Shown: positions 1 to 5,021 of the stretch, in pieces | Position numbering within the stretch: position 1 is the first letter of the stretch | Layout of the letters: the number at the start of each line of letters is the position of its first letter | Source: Thalassovita litoralis | GTDB lineage: Bacteria > Pseudomonadota > Alphaproteobacteria > Rhodobacterales > Rhodobacteraceae | NCBI RefSeq assembly: GCF_900182725.1 | Contig: NZ_FXTO01000031.1 | Location: 1-39,766 of the forward strand | Direction of reading: 5' to 3' | Length of the DNA stretch: 39,766 bases | Position numbers and translations under genes: made by a program | Notes under the pieces: generated by a model | Seen by the model: only the letters and a program-made list of their open reading frames with translations | Told to the model about the DNA's origin: nothing | The model's database searches: none

Positions 1-198
1 CAATGGTTCGATGCGACCCAGCCTGTCCAGATAATTGACCCCCAGACCACCGGGGCGCTGGTCGGTCACTTCGGTGCCGTAAGACAGTGTTGATACGGAC
101 ACGCCCAGATCGGCAGAACAGCATTCCAGCCCGCCCGCAGCCCGATAGGCCGCGCTGACAGCAGACTGGATGGAGGCAGGGCGTACAGCGCGGGTCAT
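1..198 (-). CDS. Phage CII-like regulatory protein (partial, cut by window edge)
   Basis: An open frame of 66 codons runs off the left edge with no stop. It starts at an ATG (complement of 196-198) that overlaps the TGA of the preceding gene in an ATGA junction, with AGGGGTG as ribosome site. The N-terminus, about SIQSAVSAAYRAAGGLECCSADLG, continues with STLSYGTE. This resembles small alphaproteobacterial phage proteins in which an early helix and a helix-turn-helix are followed by conserved hydrophobic residues, often called CII-like. That assignment is by general resemblance only. It is the most distal visible gene of the leftward operon that begins at 720. Confidence 0.6.
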   Translation of the reverse strand, partial: MTRAVRPASIQSAVSAAYRAAGGLECCSADLGVSVSTLSYGTEVTDQRPGGLGVNYLDRLGRIEPL

Positions 199-425
199 GA
201 AAACACCCCTGCTGATTCCGCGATCGTGCCGGACCAGAACTCGATCATGCGGTCGGAGCCCGCAATCGAAGGGGGTACAGGACCAGCTATCTGAATTTTT
301 GCCCCGGGCGAAATTTCAGATAGCCATATCCCCAGATCATGCCCGCGCACTTGGCATGTACCTGATCGACCTAGCGAAGCGAGCGCTTGCTCCTGATTAG
401 GGTGGCGATCTTGGTGTGCGGTCAT
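195..425 (-). CDS. Hypothetical phage protein, 76 residues
   Basis: No family recognised. The ATG at 425 overlaps the stop of the 27-residue frame upstream, and the TGA at 195-197 overlaps the next ATG, so it is probably translationally coupled on both sides. The same frame stays open up to an ATG at 563, but a start there would overlap the HTH gene 502-720 out of frame, so 425 is preferred. A near-perfect 39-base inverted repeat (286-324) lies inside the gene. The last residues, ESAGVFS, recur at the end of the preceding frame because the end of the gene is partly duplicated. Function unknown. Confidence 0.5.
   Translation of the reverse strand: MTAHQDRHPNQEQALASLGRSGTCQVRGHDLGIWLSEISPGAKIQIAGPVPPSIAGSDRMIEFWSGTIAESAGVFS
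286..324. repeat. 39-base near-perfect inverted repeat inside a coding region
   Basis: The arms GCTATCTGAA (286-295) and TTCAGATAGC (315-324) pair perfectly. The inner part pairs as well, with one mismatch (296/314) and one G-T pair (300/310) around a single central base. As RNA it would be a very stable hairpin in the middle of the 195-425 gene. No T-run follows on either strand, so it is not a classic terminator. Confidence 0.8.
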
Positions 426-505
426 GAAAACACCCCCGCTGATTTCACAGGACAAACTGAATGGTGTGGGCCAGAATTCATGGCGGAGAATGAGGAGACC
501 GTCAT
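422..505 (-). CDS. Micro-protein, 27 residues, coupled on both sides
   Basis: This short frame starts at an ATG (complement of 503-505) that overlaps the TGA of the HTH gene and ends at a TGA (422-424) overlapping the ATG of the next gene. A GGGGGCG stretch lies about seven bases before the start. The protein ends in SAGVFS, as does the next gene's product, and the DNA around both stop/start junctions is duplicated (196-219 and 423-446). It may be a decayed duplicate of the 3' end of the 195-425 gene that still links ribosome traffic. Function unknown; existence inferred from the perfect overlaps. Confidence 0.4.
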   Translation of the reverse strand: MTVSSFSAMNSGPHHSVCPVKSAGVFS

Positions 506-720
506 GCTGCATCGCCCCCGCAATCTGAGGTATCGCTTGCGCATTTACAGGCAATCCACTCAAGGAGGCGCTCGGCGGTACGCATTGAGCATGTACCCCC
601 CGACTTCAGCCTTGAATATAAACGACTATTCCCAACCGCCCTCTCCGTTATCGTTGAGGGAGAAAGCGTCAGTGCCTGCGCACATTGCTCAATTTTTCCT
701 ATGAGTTCTCTTTCCGACAT
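502..720 (-). CDS. Cro-like small DNA-binding protein (72 residues)
   Basis: First gene of the leftward operon, divergent from the repressor. The pattern STITERAVGNSRLYSRL, then GGTCSMRTAERLLEW, matches a small phage family common in alphaproteobacteria, in which a helix-turn-helix of the type LSPSTITERAVGN is followed by a conserved MRTAERL helix. By position it is likely the Cro-like or early regulator of the lysis/lysogeny switch (inference). Its start at 720 lies only about six bases beyond the weak -10 region, so the mRNA may be nearly leaderless. Its stop overlaps the next ATG (502-505). Confidence 0.65.
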   Translation of the reverse strand: MSERELIGKIEQCAQALTLSPSTITERAVGNSRLYSRLKSGGTCSMRTAERLLEWIACKCASDTSDCGGDAA

Positions 721-726
721 GCCCCC

Positions 727-755
727 ACATATGGACTATTGTCCACATCTGTCAA
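727..755 (-). promoter_or_regulatory. Leftward early promoter with repressor operator in its spacer
   Basis: On the minus strand a perfect TTGACA (755-750) is followed by a 17-base spacer and weak -10 candidates (CATATG or TATGTG, between 733 and 726). The operator TGGACAATAGTCCA (745-732) fills the end of the spacer and the start of the -10, so a bound protein would block polymerase. The -35 is clear; the exact -10 is uncertain. Confidence 0.6.
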
Positions 756-769
756 TAGACAATTGTCTA
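732..769. promoter_or_regulatory. Operator pair of the immunity region
   Basis: Two 14-base dyads lie between the divergent genes: TGGACTATTGTCCA at 732-745 and the perfect palindrome TAGACAATTGTCTA at 756-769, with centres 24 bases apart. The first is identical to 1707-1720 and to the reverse complement of 1735-1748. The most likely binder is the XRE repressor encoded at 809-1132 and/or the Cro-like protein (inference from position and repetition). Confidence 0.75.
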
Positions 770-808
770 CTGTCGGGCAGGTTGCAGCGGCGATACACTG
801 CAACCACC

Positions 809-1132
809 ATGGAAAAGACCTTCAGATCAGCCTTTTTAGCGCACCTCGAAAAATCCGGGGAGAGTGTAGCCAACATCTCGCGTAAGTCTGGAGTATCGAA
901 ATATCAATTGGATAAGCTAAAGCAACGAGAGGGTGCCAAAACTAACGTCGAAGACGCAATCAAGGTTGCGGCGGCATTCGGCCTCAGTCTCGACGCCTTC
1001 CTCGATGAGCCGCAGGCTTCAAGCCAAGCTGAGATTGTTTCATTATACAATCAACTATCCTCTGCGGAGCAGGAGATGATACTAGCCGCCGCACGAGCTC
1101 TTGCCGAGCGCGGGAGTCAGGGCAACGATTGA
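809..1132 (+). CDS. Phage repressor, XRE/Cro-CI type HTH (107 residues)
   Basis: The ATG at 809 is chosen because the frame upstream runs through the operators. The segment from VANISRKSGVSKYQLDKL to about FGLSLDAFLDEP is a typical XRE helix-turn-helix followed by the amphipathic helix VEDAIKVAAAFGL. The rest (SLYNQLSSAEQEMILAAARAL) is a short helical tail often seen in small CI-like repressors. No S24/LexA-type peptidase domain is present, so RecA-stimulated self-cleavage is not expected. It is divergent from the Cro-like gene across two operator dyads and probably represses both early promoters. Confidence 0.8.
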   Translation: MEKTFRSAFLAHLEKSGESVANISRKSGVSKYQLDKLKQREGAKTNVEDAIKVAAAFGLSLDAFLDEPQASSQAEIVSLYNQLSSAEQEMILAAARALAERGSQGND

Positions 1133-1219
1133 TGTCGCGCAGACACTCAATCAAATGGCGATTTATGGCATCTTCATTCGACTCTGGCATTTGGGAACAT
1201 TACATGAACAGGGGCAGCC

Positions 1220-1636
1220 ATGCCATTTCTTTTTTGGGGCCGATATAAGCCTATTAGTAAACACAACCCCCGCAAATACCAAGTTATCGAAGGCAACGGC
1301 AGCTTTACGCAGGACGTCGTGGGGGAGAGTCGCTTCCAGAATAACTTGTACAAGATTTGCGGCGGAAAAACGCGAGATGGGCATCGTAAGGTATGCGTGG
1401 CCTGCCTGCTGCCAGAACCTAAAAACCGGCACGATGCTAACGCGATTGCCGTATACATCGAGAACAGAAGAGTTGGCTACATACCCATCGAAGACTCATG
1501 CAGGGCTTCAGAGTTCCTGAATCACAAGCCCGCTACCGCCTATGCGATAATATTGGGCGGCTGGCGCAGATCATTTTTCAACAGAGGGCATTTCGGCGTC
1601 AAGCTGGACATCGACCTAGGCAACAATGACAGTTAG
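1220..1636 (+). CDS. HIRAN-domain protein
   Basis: This 138-residue protein has a HIRAN-type core: VVGESRFQ (about 33-40), EPKNRHDANAIAVYI (66-80) and RRVGYIP (83-89), the pattern expected for this small beta-barrel domain, which binds DNA ends or stalled forks in larger helicases. Here it stands alone with a positively charged N-terminal tail. AGGGG about ten bases upstream supports the ATG at 1220. It lies between the repressor and the early promoter, so it may be expressed from the prophage as an accessory gene. Its role is unknown; protection of DNA ends or a defence function is speculation. Confidence 0.7.
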   Translation: MPFLFWGRYKPISKHNPRKYQVIEGNGSFTQDVVGESRFQNNLYKICGGKTRDGHRKVCVACLLPEPKNRHDANAIAVYIENRRVGYIPIEDSCRASEFLNHKPATAYAIILGGWRRSFFNRGHFGVKLDIDLGNNDS

Positions 1637-1704
1637 CTCTAGGCCTGAAGCTGCCCCCTTGCCAAGCTGGCAACTAAGATTCGCATCACGCTGACCATAC
1701 CAAC

Positions 1705-1757
1705 AATGGACTATTGTCCATTATTGCCTTGACATGGACAATAGTCCAATATTATCC
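1705..1757 (+). promoter_or_regulatory. Rightward early promoter with two repressor operators
   Basis: TGGACTATTGTCCA (1707-1720) lies just upstream of a perfect -35 TTGACA (1729-1734). The inverted copy TGGACAATAGTCCA (1735-1748) directly follows the -35 and fills the spacer. The -10 candidates are TATTAT (1750-1755, 15-base spacing) or TTATCC (1752-1757, 17-base spacing). The operator-in-spacer geometry is the same as at the leftward promoter. It would drive 1823 through the integrase with a leader of about 60 bases. Confidence 0.75.
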
Positions 1758-1822
1758 ATCTCCCATCACACCCGCCGAAGACGCGCCAGCAGATCGCGGG
1801 ACAACCAGATGGGAGAACCACC

Positions 1823-2161
1823 TTGTCAAACGAACGGACATCCCTGCATCTGACCGACGCCTGCCCGGCATCGGTCATCCTTCACCCGGGCAACATGCCC
1901 GTGGAAACCATCCAGACAGCATGGGACGCGCTCAAACGCGAGCGCGGTCAAAGCTGCAACTGGGATCGCCTTCACTCCCTGCCCTCGCACCACCAGATCA
2001 CTGCGCAATCCGAAATCTCCAGTGAGGATACTGTGCAGACGATCCTTGATCGCTGCGCCGGACGCGCCGCCAGTATCCGCCAGCAGGCTGCTGCCCGCTT
2101 CCAATCCCGCCAAGCGCGACGTCCTGCGGGCTACGCTTCAACTGGGGGGGATGCGGCATGA
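1823..2161 (+). CDS. Hypothetical phage early protein (112 residues)
   Basis: No family recognised. The start is a TTG at 1823, seven bases after GGGAG (1811-1815), and is the first good start after the early promoter. The stop overlaps the next ATG (ATGA, 2158-2161). The N-terminal half contains PVETIQTAWDALKRERGQ; the C-terminal part is helical and rich in Arg, Gln and Ala (ILDRCAGRAASIRQQAAARFQSR would be one long helix). As first gene of the operon it may be an early regulator or anti-host factor, but nothing in the sequence proves this. Confidence 0.55.
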   Translation: MSNERTSLHLTDACPASVILHPGNMPVETIQTAWDALKRERGQSCNWDRLHSLPSHHQITAQSEISSEDTVQTILDRCAGRAASIRQQAAARFQSRQARRPAGYASTGGDAA

Positions 2162-3096
2162 AACCGATCAAACCAACCTTGGCTGAACTGTCCGACATCA
2201 TGCGCCGCAATGGTGGCTCTCTCTACCTGCGCGGCACAGCTATCACCGCCCTGCCGGATGGCCTTAGCGTCGGTGGCTATCTCGACCTGAGCGGCACAGC
2301 TATCACCGCCCTGCCGGATGGCCTCAGCGTCGGTGGCTCTCTCTACCTGAGCGGCACAGCTATCACCGCCCTGCCGGATGGCCTTAGCGTCTGTGGCTAT
2401 CTCGACCTGCGCGGCACAGCTATCACCGCCCTGCCGGATGGCCTCAGCGTCGGTGGCTCTCTCTGCCTGAGCGGCACAGCTATCACCGCCCTGCCGGATG
2501 GCCTTAGCGTCGGTGGCTATCTCGACCTGAGCGGCACAGCTATCACCGCCCTGCCGGATGGCCTCAGCGTCGGTGGCTCTCTCTACCTGAGCGGCACAGC
2601 TATCACCGCCCTGCCGGATGGCCTCAGCGTCGGTGGCTCTCTCGACCTGCGCGGCACAGCTATCACCGCCCTGCCGGATGGCCTCAGCGTCGGTGGCTCT
2701 CTCTGCCTGAGCGGCACAGCTATCACCGCCCTGCCGGATGGCCTTAGCGTCGGTGGCTATCTCGACCTGAGCGGCACAGCTATCACCGCCCTGCCGGATG
2801 GCCTCAGCGTCGGTGACTCTCTCGACCTGCGCGGCACAGCTATCACCGCCCTGCCGGATGGCCTCAGCGTCGGTGACTCTCTCGACCTACGCGGCACGGC
2901 TATCCCGGTGATCTATCGGGACGAGCGCGACTACGAACTGCGCCGTATCATGTGCGGATCGGAAGAATGGTGGGTGGCCGGGTGCCGCAAGTTCACCAGC
3001 CGCGCCGGTGCGTTGGCGCATTGGGGAGCAGACGATTACCCGGATCGGGTGCGCGGTGCGGCGTTTTGTGCAGCTATCAATGGGGTGGCGGCATGA
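2158..3096 (+). CDS. Tandem-repeat (leucine-rich-repeat-like) phage protein, 312 residues
   Basis: After about 20 N-terminal residues the protein consists of some eleven 20-residue repeats of the type GTAITALPDGLSVGGSLDLR (residues about 22-245), then a unique C-terminal domain (about 250-312: VIYRDERDYELRRI, EEWWVAGCRKFTSRAGALAHW). Regularly spaced Leu/Ile positions predict a solenoid. Similar modular proteins with a short conserved C-terminus occur in phages and prophages, with unknown function. The DNA repeats are nearly identical, so copy number can change easily. ATGA overlaps couple it to both neighbours. Confidence 0.75.
   Translation: MKPIKPTLAELSDIMRRNGGSLYLRGTAITALPDGLSVGGYLDLSGTAITALPDGLSVGGSLYLSGTAITALPDGLSVCGYLDLRGTAITALPDGLSVGGSLCLSGTAITALPDGLSVGGYLDLSGTAITALPDGLSVGGSLYLSGTAITALPDGLSVGGSLDLRGTAITALPDGLSVGGSLCLSGTAITALPDGLSVGGYLDLSGTAITALPDGLSVGDSLDLRGTAITALPDGLSVGDSLDLRGTAIPVIYRDERDYELRRIMCGSEEWWVAGCRKFTSRAGALAHWGADDYPDRVRGAAFCAAINGVAA
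2221..2900 (+). repeat. 60-base tandem repeat array with a 240-base higher-order unit
   Basis: Eleven consecutive 60-base units plus a degenerate twelfth share the core GGCACAGCTATCACCGCCCT. Variation is confined to a few positions: TAC/GAC/TGC, CTGAGC/CTGCGC, CTTAGC/CTCAGC and GGCTAT/GGCTCT. The order of variants in units 2341-2580 recurs almost exactly in 2581-2820, showing duplication of a four-unit block. It is translated in frame throughout and has no unique spacers. Confidence 0.95.
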
Positions 3097-3260
3097 GCAT
3101 GTTTGAACACCTCAACCGCCCACAAATTCGCCGCGACCGGCTGCGCGATCTGTCTGCGCGTATTCTGCCCGGTCTGGGTGCGTTCCTTCTCATCATCGCA
3201 GCGCTCTATCTGGCCTTTCTGTTCGGCCAGTTTCACGGCGCCATGCAGCGGGTGTGGTGA
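3093..3260 (+). CDS. Small single-pass membrane protein (55 residues)
   Basis: The start ATG at 3093 overlaps the previous TGA (ATGA). After a basic N-terminal half (QIRRDRLRDLSAR) there is one hydrophobic segment, about residues 26-45 (LPGLGAFLLIIAALYLAFLF), then a short tail. A positively charged segment before the helix predicts the N-terminus in the cytoplasm. No family recognised; small one-helix proteins are frequent in phage early operons and often inhibit host functions, but this is not shown here. Confidence 0.6.
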   Translation: MSMFEHLNRPQIRRDRLRDLSARILPGLGAFLLIIAALYLAFLFGQFHGAMQRVW

Positions 3261-3628
3261 TGAGCCTGCATTCCCATTTCGACCGCCGTGCCGTGTTTCC
3301 GGCGTCCTTGAAGGGCAAAAGCCCCGAGGCGCGGGTGGATGCCTTTGCGAACGAGGTGCTGGAAACCGGCGGCGTGTGGACCACCCCACCGGGTGACTAT
3401 GACCCGGACAGCCGCGCCCTGTTCGAGATCCACCTGCACGGCATCACCGCCACCGGCTGGACCAAAAGCAGCGCGATCAGCACTTGGGTTACGATGGCCC
3501 ATGTCAAAGCGGCATCAGCCTGCCCCCGCTGTGGCGGGCGCGGCGTCATTCATTGGCACCCCCATTGGGACAACGGCCATGAACCCTGCCCTGATTGCAT
3601 AGGTTCAAACCAGAAGGCGGCAGGCTGA
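3260..3628 (+). CDS. Zinc-ribbon-like phage protein (122 residues)
   Basis: The start ATG at 3260 shares one base with the previous TGA (TGATG). The C-terminal part carries CPRCGGRG and, after HWHPHWDNGHEP, CPDCIG: two CxxC pairs of the DnaJ zinc-finger kind, likely to bind one Zn ion. The N-terminal 80 residues (FANEVLETGGVWTTPPG, YDPDSRALFEIHLHGI) show no family known to me. It sits in the middle of the rightward early operon; a role in nucleic acid binding is possible. The in-frame GTG codons just upstream are less likely starts. Confidence 0.6.
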   Translation: MSLHSHFDRRAVFPASLKGKSPEARVDAFANEVLETGGVWTTPPGDYDPDSRALFEIHLHGITATGWTKSSAISTWVTMAHVKAASACPRCGGRGVIHWHPHWDNGHEPCPDCIGSNQKAAG

Positions 3629-3735
3629 TGGGGGCATTCTTCAATCGGATAACCGGCGGTTGCCTGAGCGCCGGTCAACTGGCCGGTGGTGGACTGCTCG
3701 CCGCCACCGGCTTCTTTGAAGCCACCCCACGCTAA
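3628..3735 (+). CDS. Hydrophobic micro-protein (35 residues)
   Basis: This short frame starts at an ATG sharing one base with the TGA of the Zn-ribbon gene and ends at TAA (3733-3735). The product is small and Gly/Ala/Leu-rich (LSAGQLAGGGLLAATGFF) and could insert into a membrane. The TGATG junction and the even spacing in the operon support translation. No homologue recognised. Confidence 0.45.
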   Translation: MGAFFNRITGGCLSAGQLAGGGLLAATGFFEATPR

Positions 3736-3762
3736 CCCAAAGCAACGAAAGGAAAGACCCAA

Positions 3763-4017
3763 ATGACACAGATCGACAGCGCCAGCGACGACCGAACCAC
3801 GAACAACGCCGTGCGCCACAAGTACCGCACCCTGACCGATGCTGAAAAAATCCAGATGCAGGACATCAAGGATATGGGCGCGACCTTCATCGCCAAACTG
3901 CACGAAATCGGTGGCACAGACAGCACATCAGATCGCTTTGCCTCACGCGATCTGAGCCTTGCAAACACCCACGTCGAAGACGCGGTCATGCGCGCCGTGC
4001 GCCACATCACCAGCTAA
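3763..4017 (+). CDS. Acb2/Tad1-like hairpin-domain protein: candidate cyclic nucleotide sponge (anti-CBASS/anti-Thoeris)
   Basis: The 84-residue protein follows a GGAAAG ribosome site. From Y21 on it fits the Acb2/Tad1 hairpin fold: YRTLTDAEKIQMQDIKDMG (helix 1), a loop with HEIGG, then SRDLSLANTHVEDAVMRAVRHIT (helix 2). The last part matches the family signature SRELxxAxTxxEEAVMWAVxHIT closely. As I recall, Acb2 binding of cyclic dinucleotides depends on Tyr11 and Lys26; Y21 and K36 here have the same 15-residue spacing. Members form hexamers that sequester CBASS or Thoeris signal molecules, protecting the phage. Family membership is my pattern match; sponge activity and ligand are inferred. 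Confidence 0.75.
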   Translation: MTQIDSASDDRTTNNAVRHKYRTLTDAEKIQMQDIKDMGATFIAKLHEIGGTDSTSDRFASRDLSLANTHVEDAVMRAVRHITS

Positions 4018-4031
4018 TCGAAGGAAACCCA

Positions 4032-4283
4032 ATGACCGAAGCAAAGCAAGACATGCACGCAACGCACGCCATCTCCGCCGTAACGGTGAATCATGAGGCG
4101 CACGGACCGACCGTCCTGTTATGTCTATTAAAGGAAACTGGCGAAATCTCCGGCGACATCATACTCCCCGCACCGCCACATTATGCCCGCCAAGTCGCCC
4201 AATACATAATCGATGCAGCGGATCGCGCAGAAGCCGGGCAATTCGACATACCGACCCGCGTGGTCGCAGGCGGTGGAGTATGA
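4032..4283 (+). CDS. Hypothetical phage protein (83 residues)
   Basis: It starts at the ATG at 4032, after AAGGAAA, 14 bases beyond the Acb2-like gene, with a similar leader (GAAGGAAACCCA). Hydrophobic stretches such as GPTVLLCLL alternate with acidic helices (YARQVAQYIIDAADRAEAG), suggesting a small alpha/beta protein. No family recognised. Its place directly after the sponge gene makes an accessory or anti-defence role worth considering (inference). The stop overlaps the ATG of the HTH gene. Confidence 0.6.
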   Translation: MTEAKQDMHATHAISAVTVNHEAHGPTVLLCLLKETGEISGDIILPAPPHYARQVAQYIIDAADRAEAGQFDIPTRVVAGGGV

Positions 4284-4606
4284 CCAAAGCTCGCGCCATC
4301 ACAGCGAGAAACTCAGTAGCCCAGCAAATGCGGCAGGTCTGGATCGATGCCAAGCTGTGCATCGGTGACGGCACGATCAACCGATCCGATCTGGTCGTGG
4401 CGTTTGACATATCGATACAGCAGGCCTCGCACGACCTGACCGCATACCGCGCATCCAACCCAAAGGCCGTGGACTATGACCTGTCCACCAAATGCTACCG
4501 CCGCCACAAGGGCGGCAAACCAGCCTACCCGCAACACCTGCGCCTGTCTGTGACCAACGCGGTGCGGGCGCTGCGGATATTCAATGAGATGGAGGAAAGC
4601 GTATGA
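4280..4606 (+). CDS. Winged-helix/HTH protein resembling the N-terminus of WYL regulators
   Basis: The ATG at 4280 overlaps the preceding stop. The segment GTINRSDLVVAFDISIQQAS (about 31-50), followed by HDLTAYRASNPKAVDYD and then KCYRR, resembles the DNA-binding part that precedes a WYL domain: an HTH in which the recognition helix reads SIQQASHDL and the wing ends in YD...YR. No WYL domain follows; the protein stops at 108 residues. It is therefore probably a small DNA-binding phage regulator. The stop overlaps the next ATG. Confidence 0.65.
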   Translation: MTKARAITARNSVAQQMRQVWIDAKLCIGDGTINRSDLVVAFDISIQQASHDLTAYRASNPKAVDYDLSTKCYRRHKGGKPAYPQHLRLSVTNAVRALRIFNEMEESV

Positions 4607-4770
4607 CTGAGAGGTACGGTCGCCGCAAAATTTCAAAGATGCTGAAAGAGTGGAACCGCCTACGTGAAGCTGTTCGCGGGGGCGACATCGAGCGCATTCA
4701 AGATGCCTTTGACGATTGTGAAGAGTGGGTTGATTTCGCGTTTGGTAAAAGCGGAGGTGGCGATGAGTGA
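4603..4770 (+). CDS. Small acidic/basic helical protein (55 residues)
   Basis: This frame begins at an ATG (4603) overlapping the TGA of the HTH gene, preceded by GGAGGAAAGC, a strong ribosome site. The product starts with basic RYGRRKISKMLKEW and continues with the acidic helix IERIQDAFDDCEEWVDF. No family recognised. The strong ribosome site and ATGA junction support it as a real gene. Confidence 0.55.
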   Translation: MTERYGRRKISKMLKEWNRLREAVRGGDIERIQDAFDDCEEWVDFAFGKSGGGDE

Positions 4771-4828
4771 CAGCAACCTGTCCCGCGTGATTGCGCACCA
4801 CTATCTCAGAGCGGATCGAAATGCCTAA
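4763..4828 (+). CDS. Possible 21-residue micro-protein
   Basis: The frame overlaps the end of the previous gene by eight bases (ATG at 4763 just before its TGA), with GGAGGTGG upstream, and runs into the start of the next gene (TAA at 4826-4828, next ATG at 4821). The product is MSDSNLSRVIAHHYLRADRN plus Ala. It is so short that it may serve only to carry ribosomes from one gene to the next. Confidence 0.35.
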   Translation: MSDSNLSRVIAHHYLRADRNA

Positions 4829-5021
4829 AGCCACCGTCACGAAAGCATCCATAGCCAGAGCAATCGAAGCGACAAAGTCGTGCGGCCTGCCTGTATCTGG
4901 CGTGGAAATCTCCGCTGACGGCACAATCAGGGTGCTCACAGAAGCACGGCAGCCAATCGATACAGTTGCCACTACAACCCGAATCGATAGACCATCAGGC
5001 CCCAAACAATGGCGGACATGA
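4821..5021 (+). CDS. Small protein preceding the integrase (66 residues)
   Basis: The ATG at 4821 is preferred over upstream in-frame starts because it starts the conserved-looking part KATVTKASIARAIEATKSCG followed by VEISADGTIRVL. Small proteins of this style (helix, then a strand with ADGTI) often precede phage integrases in alphaproteobacteria; their role is unknown and an excisionase-like function is only a guess. The stop overlaps the integrase ATG at 5018 (ATGA). Confidence 0.6.
   Translation: MPKATVTKASIARAIEATKSCGLPVSGVEISADGTIRVLTEARQPIDTVATTTRIDRPSGPKQWRT

Noticed and set aside
2221-2900. Regular 60-base periodicity suggestive of a CRISPR array
   Set aside because: Units are contiguous with no unique spacers and are translated in frame as 20-residue protein repeats.
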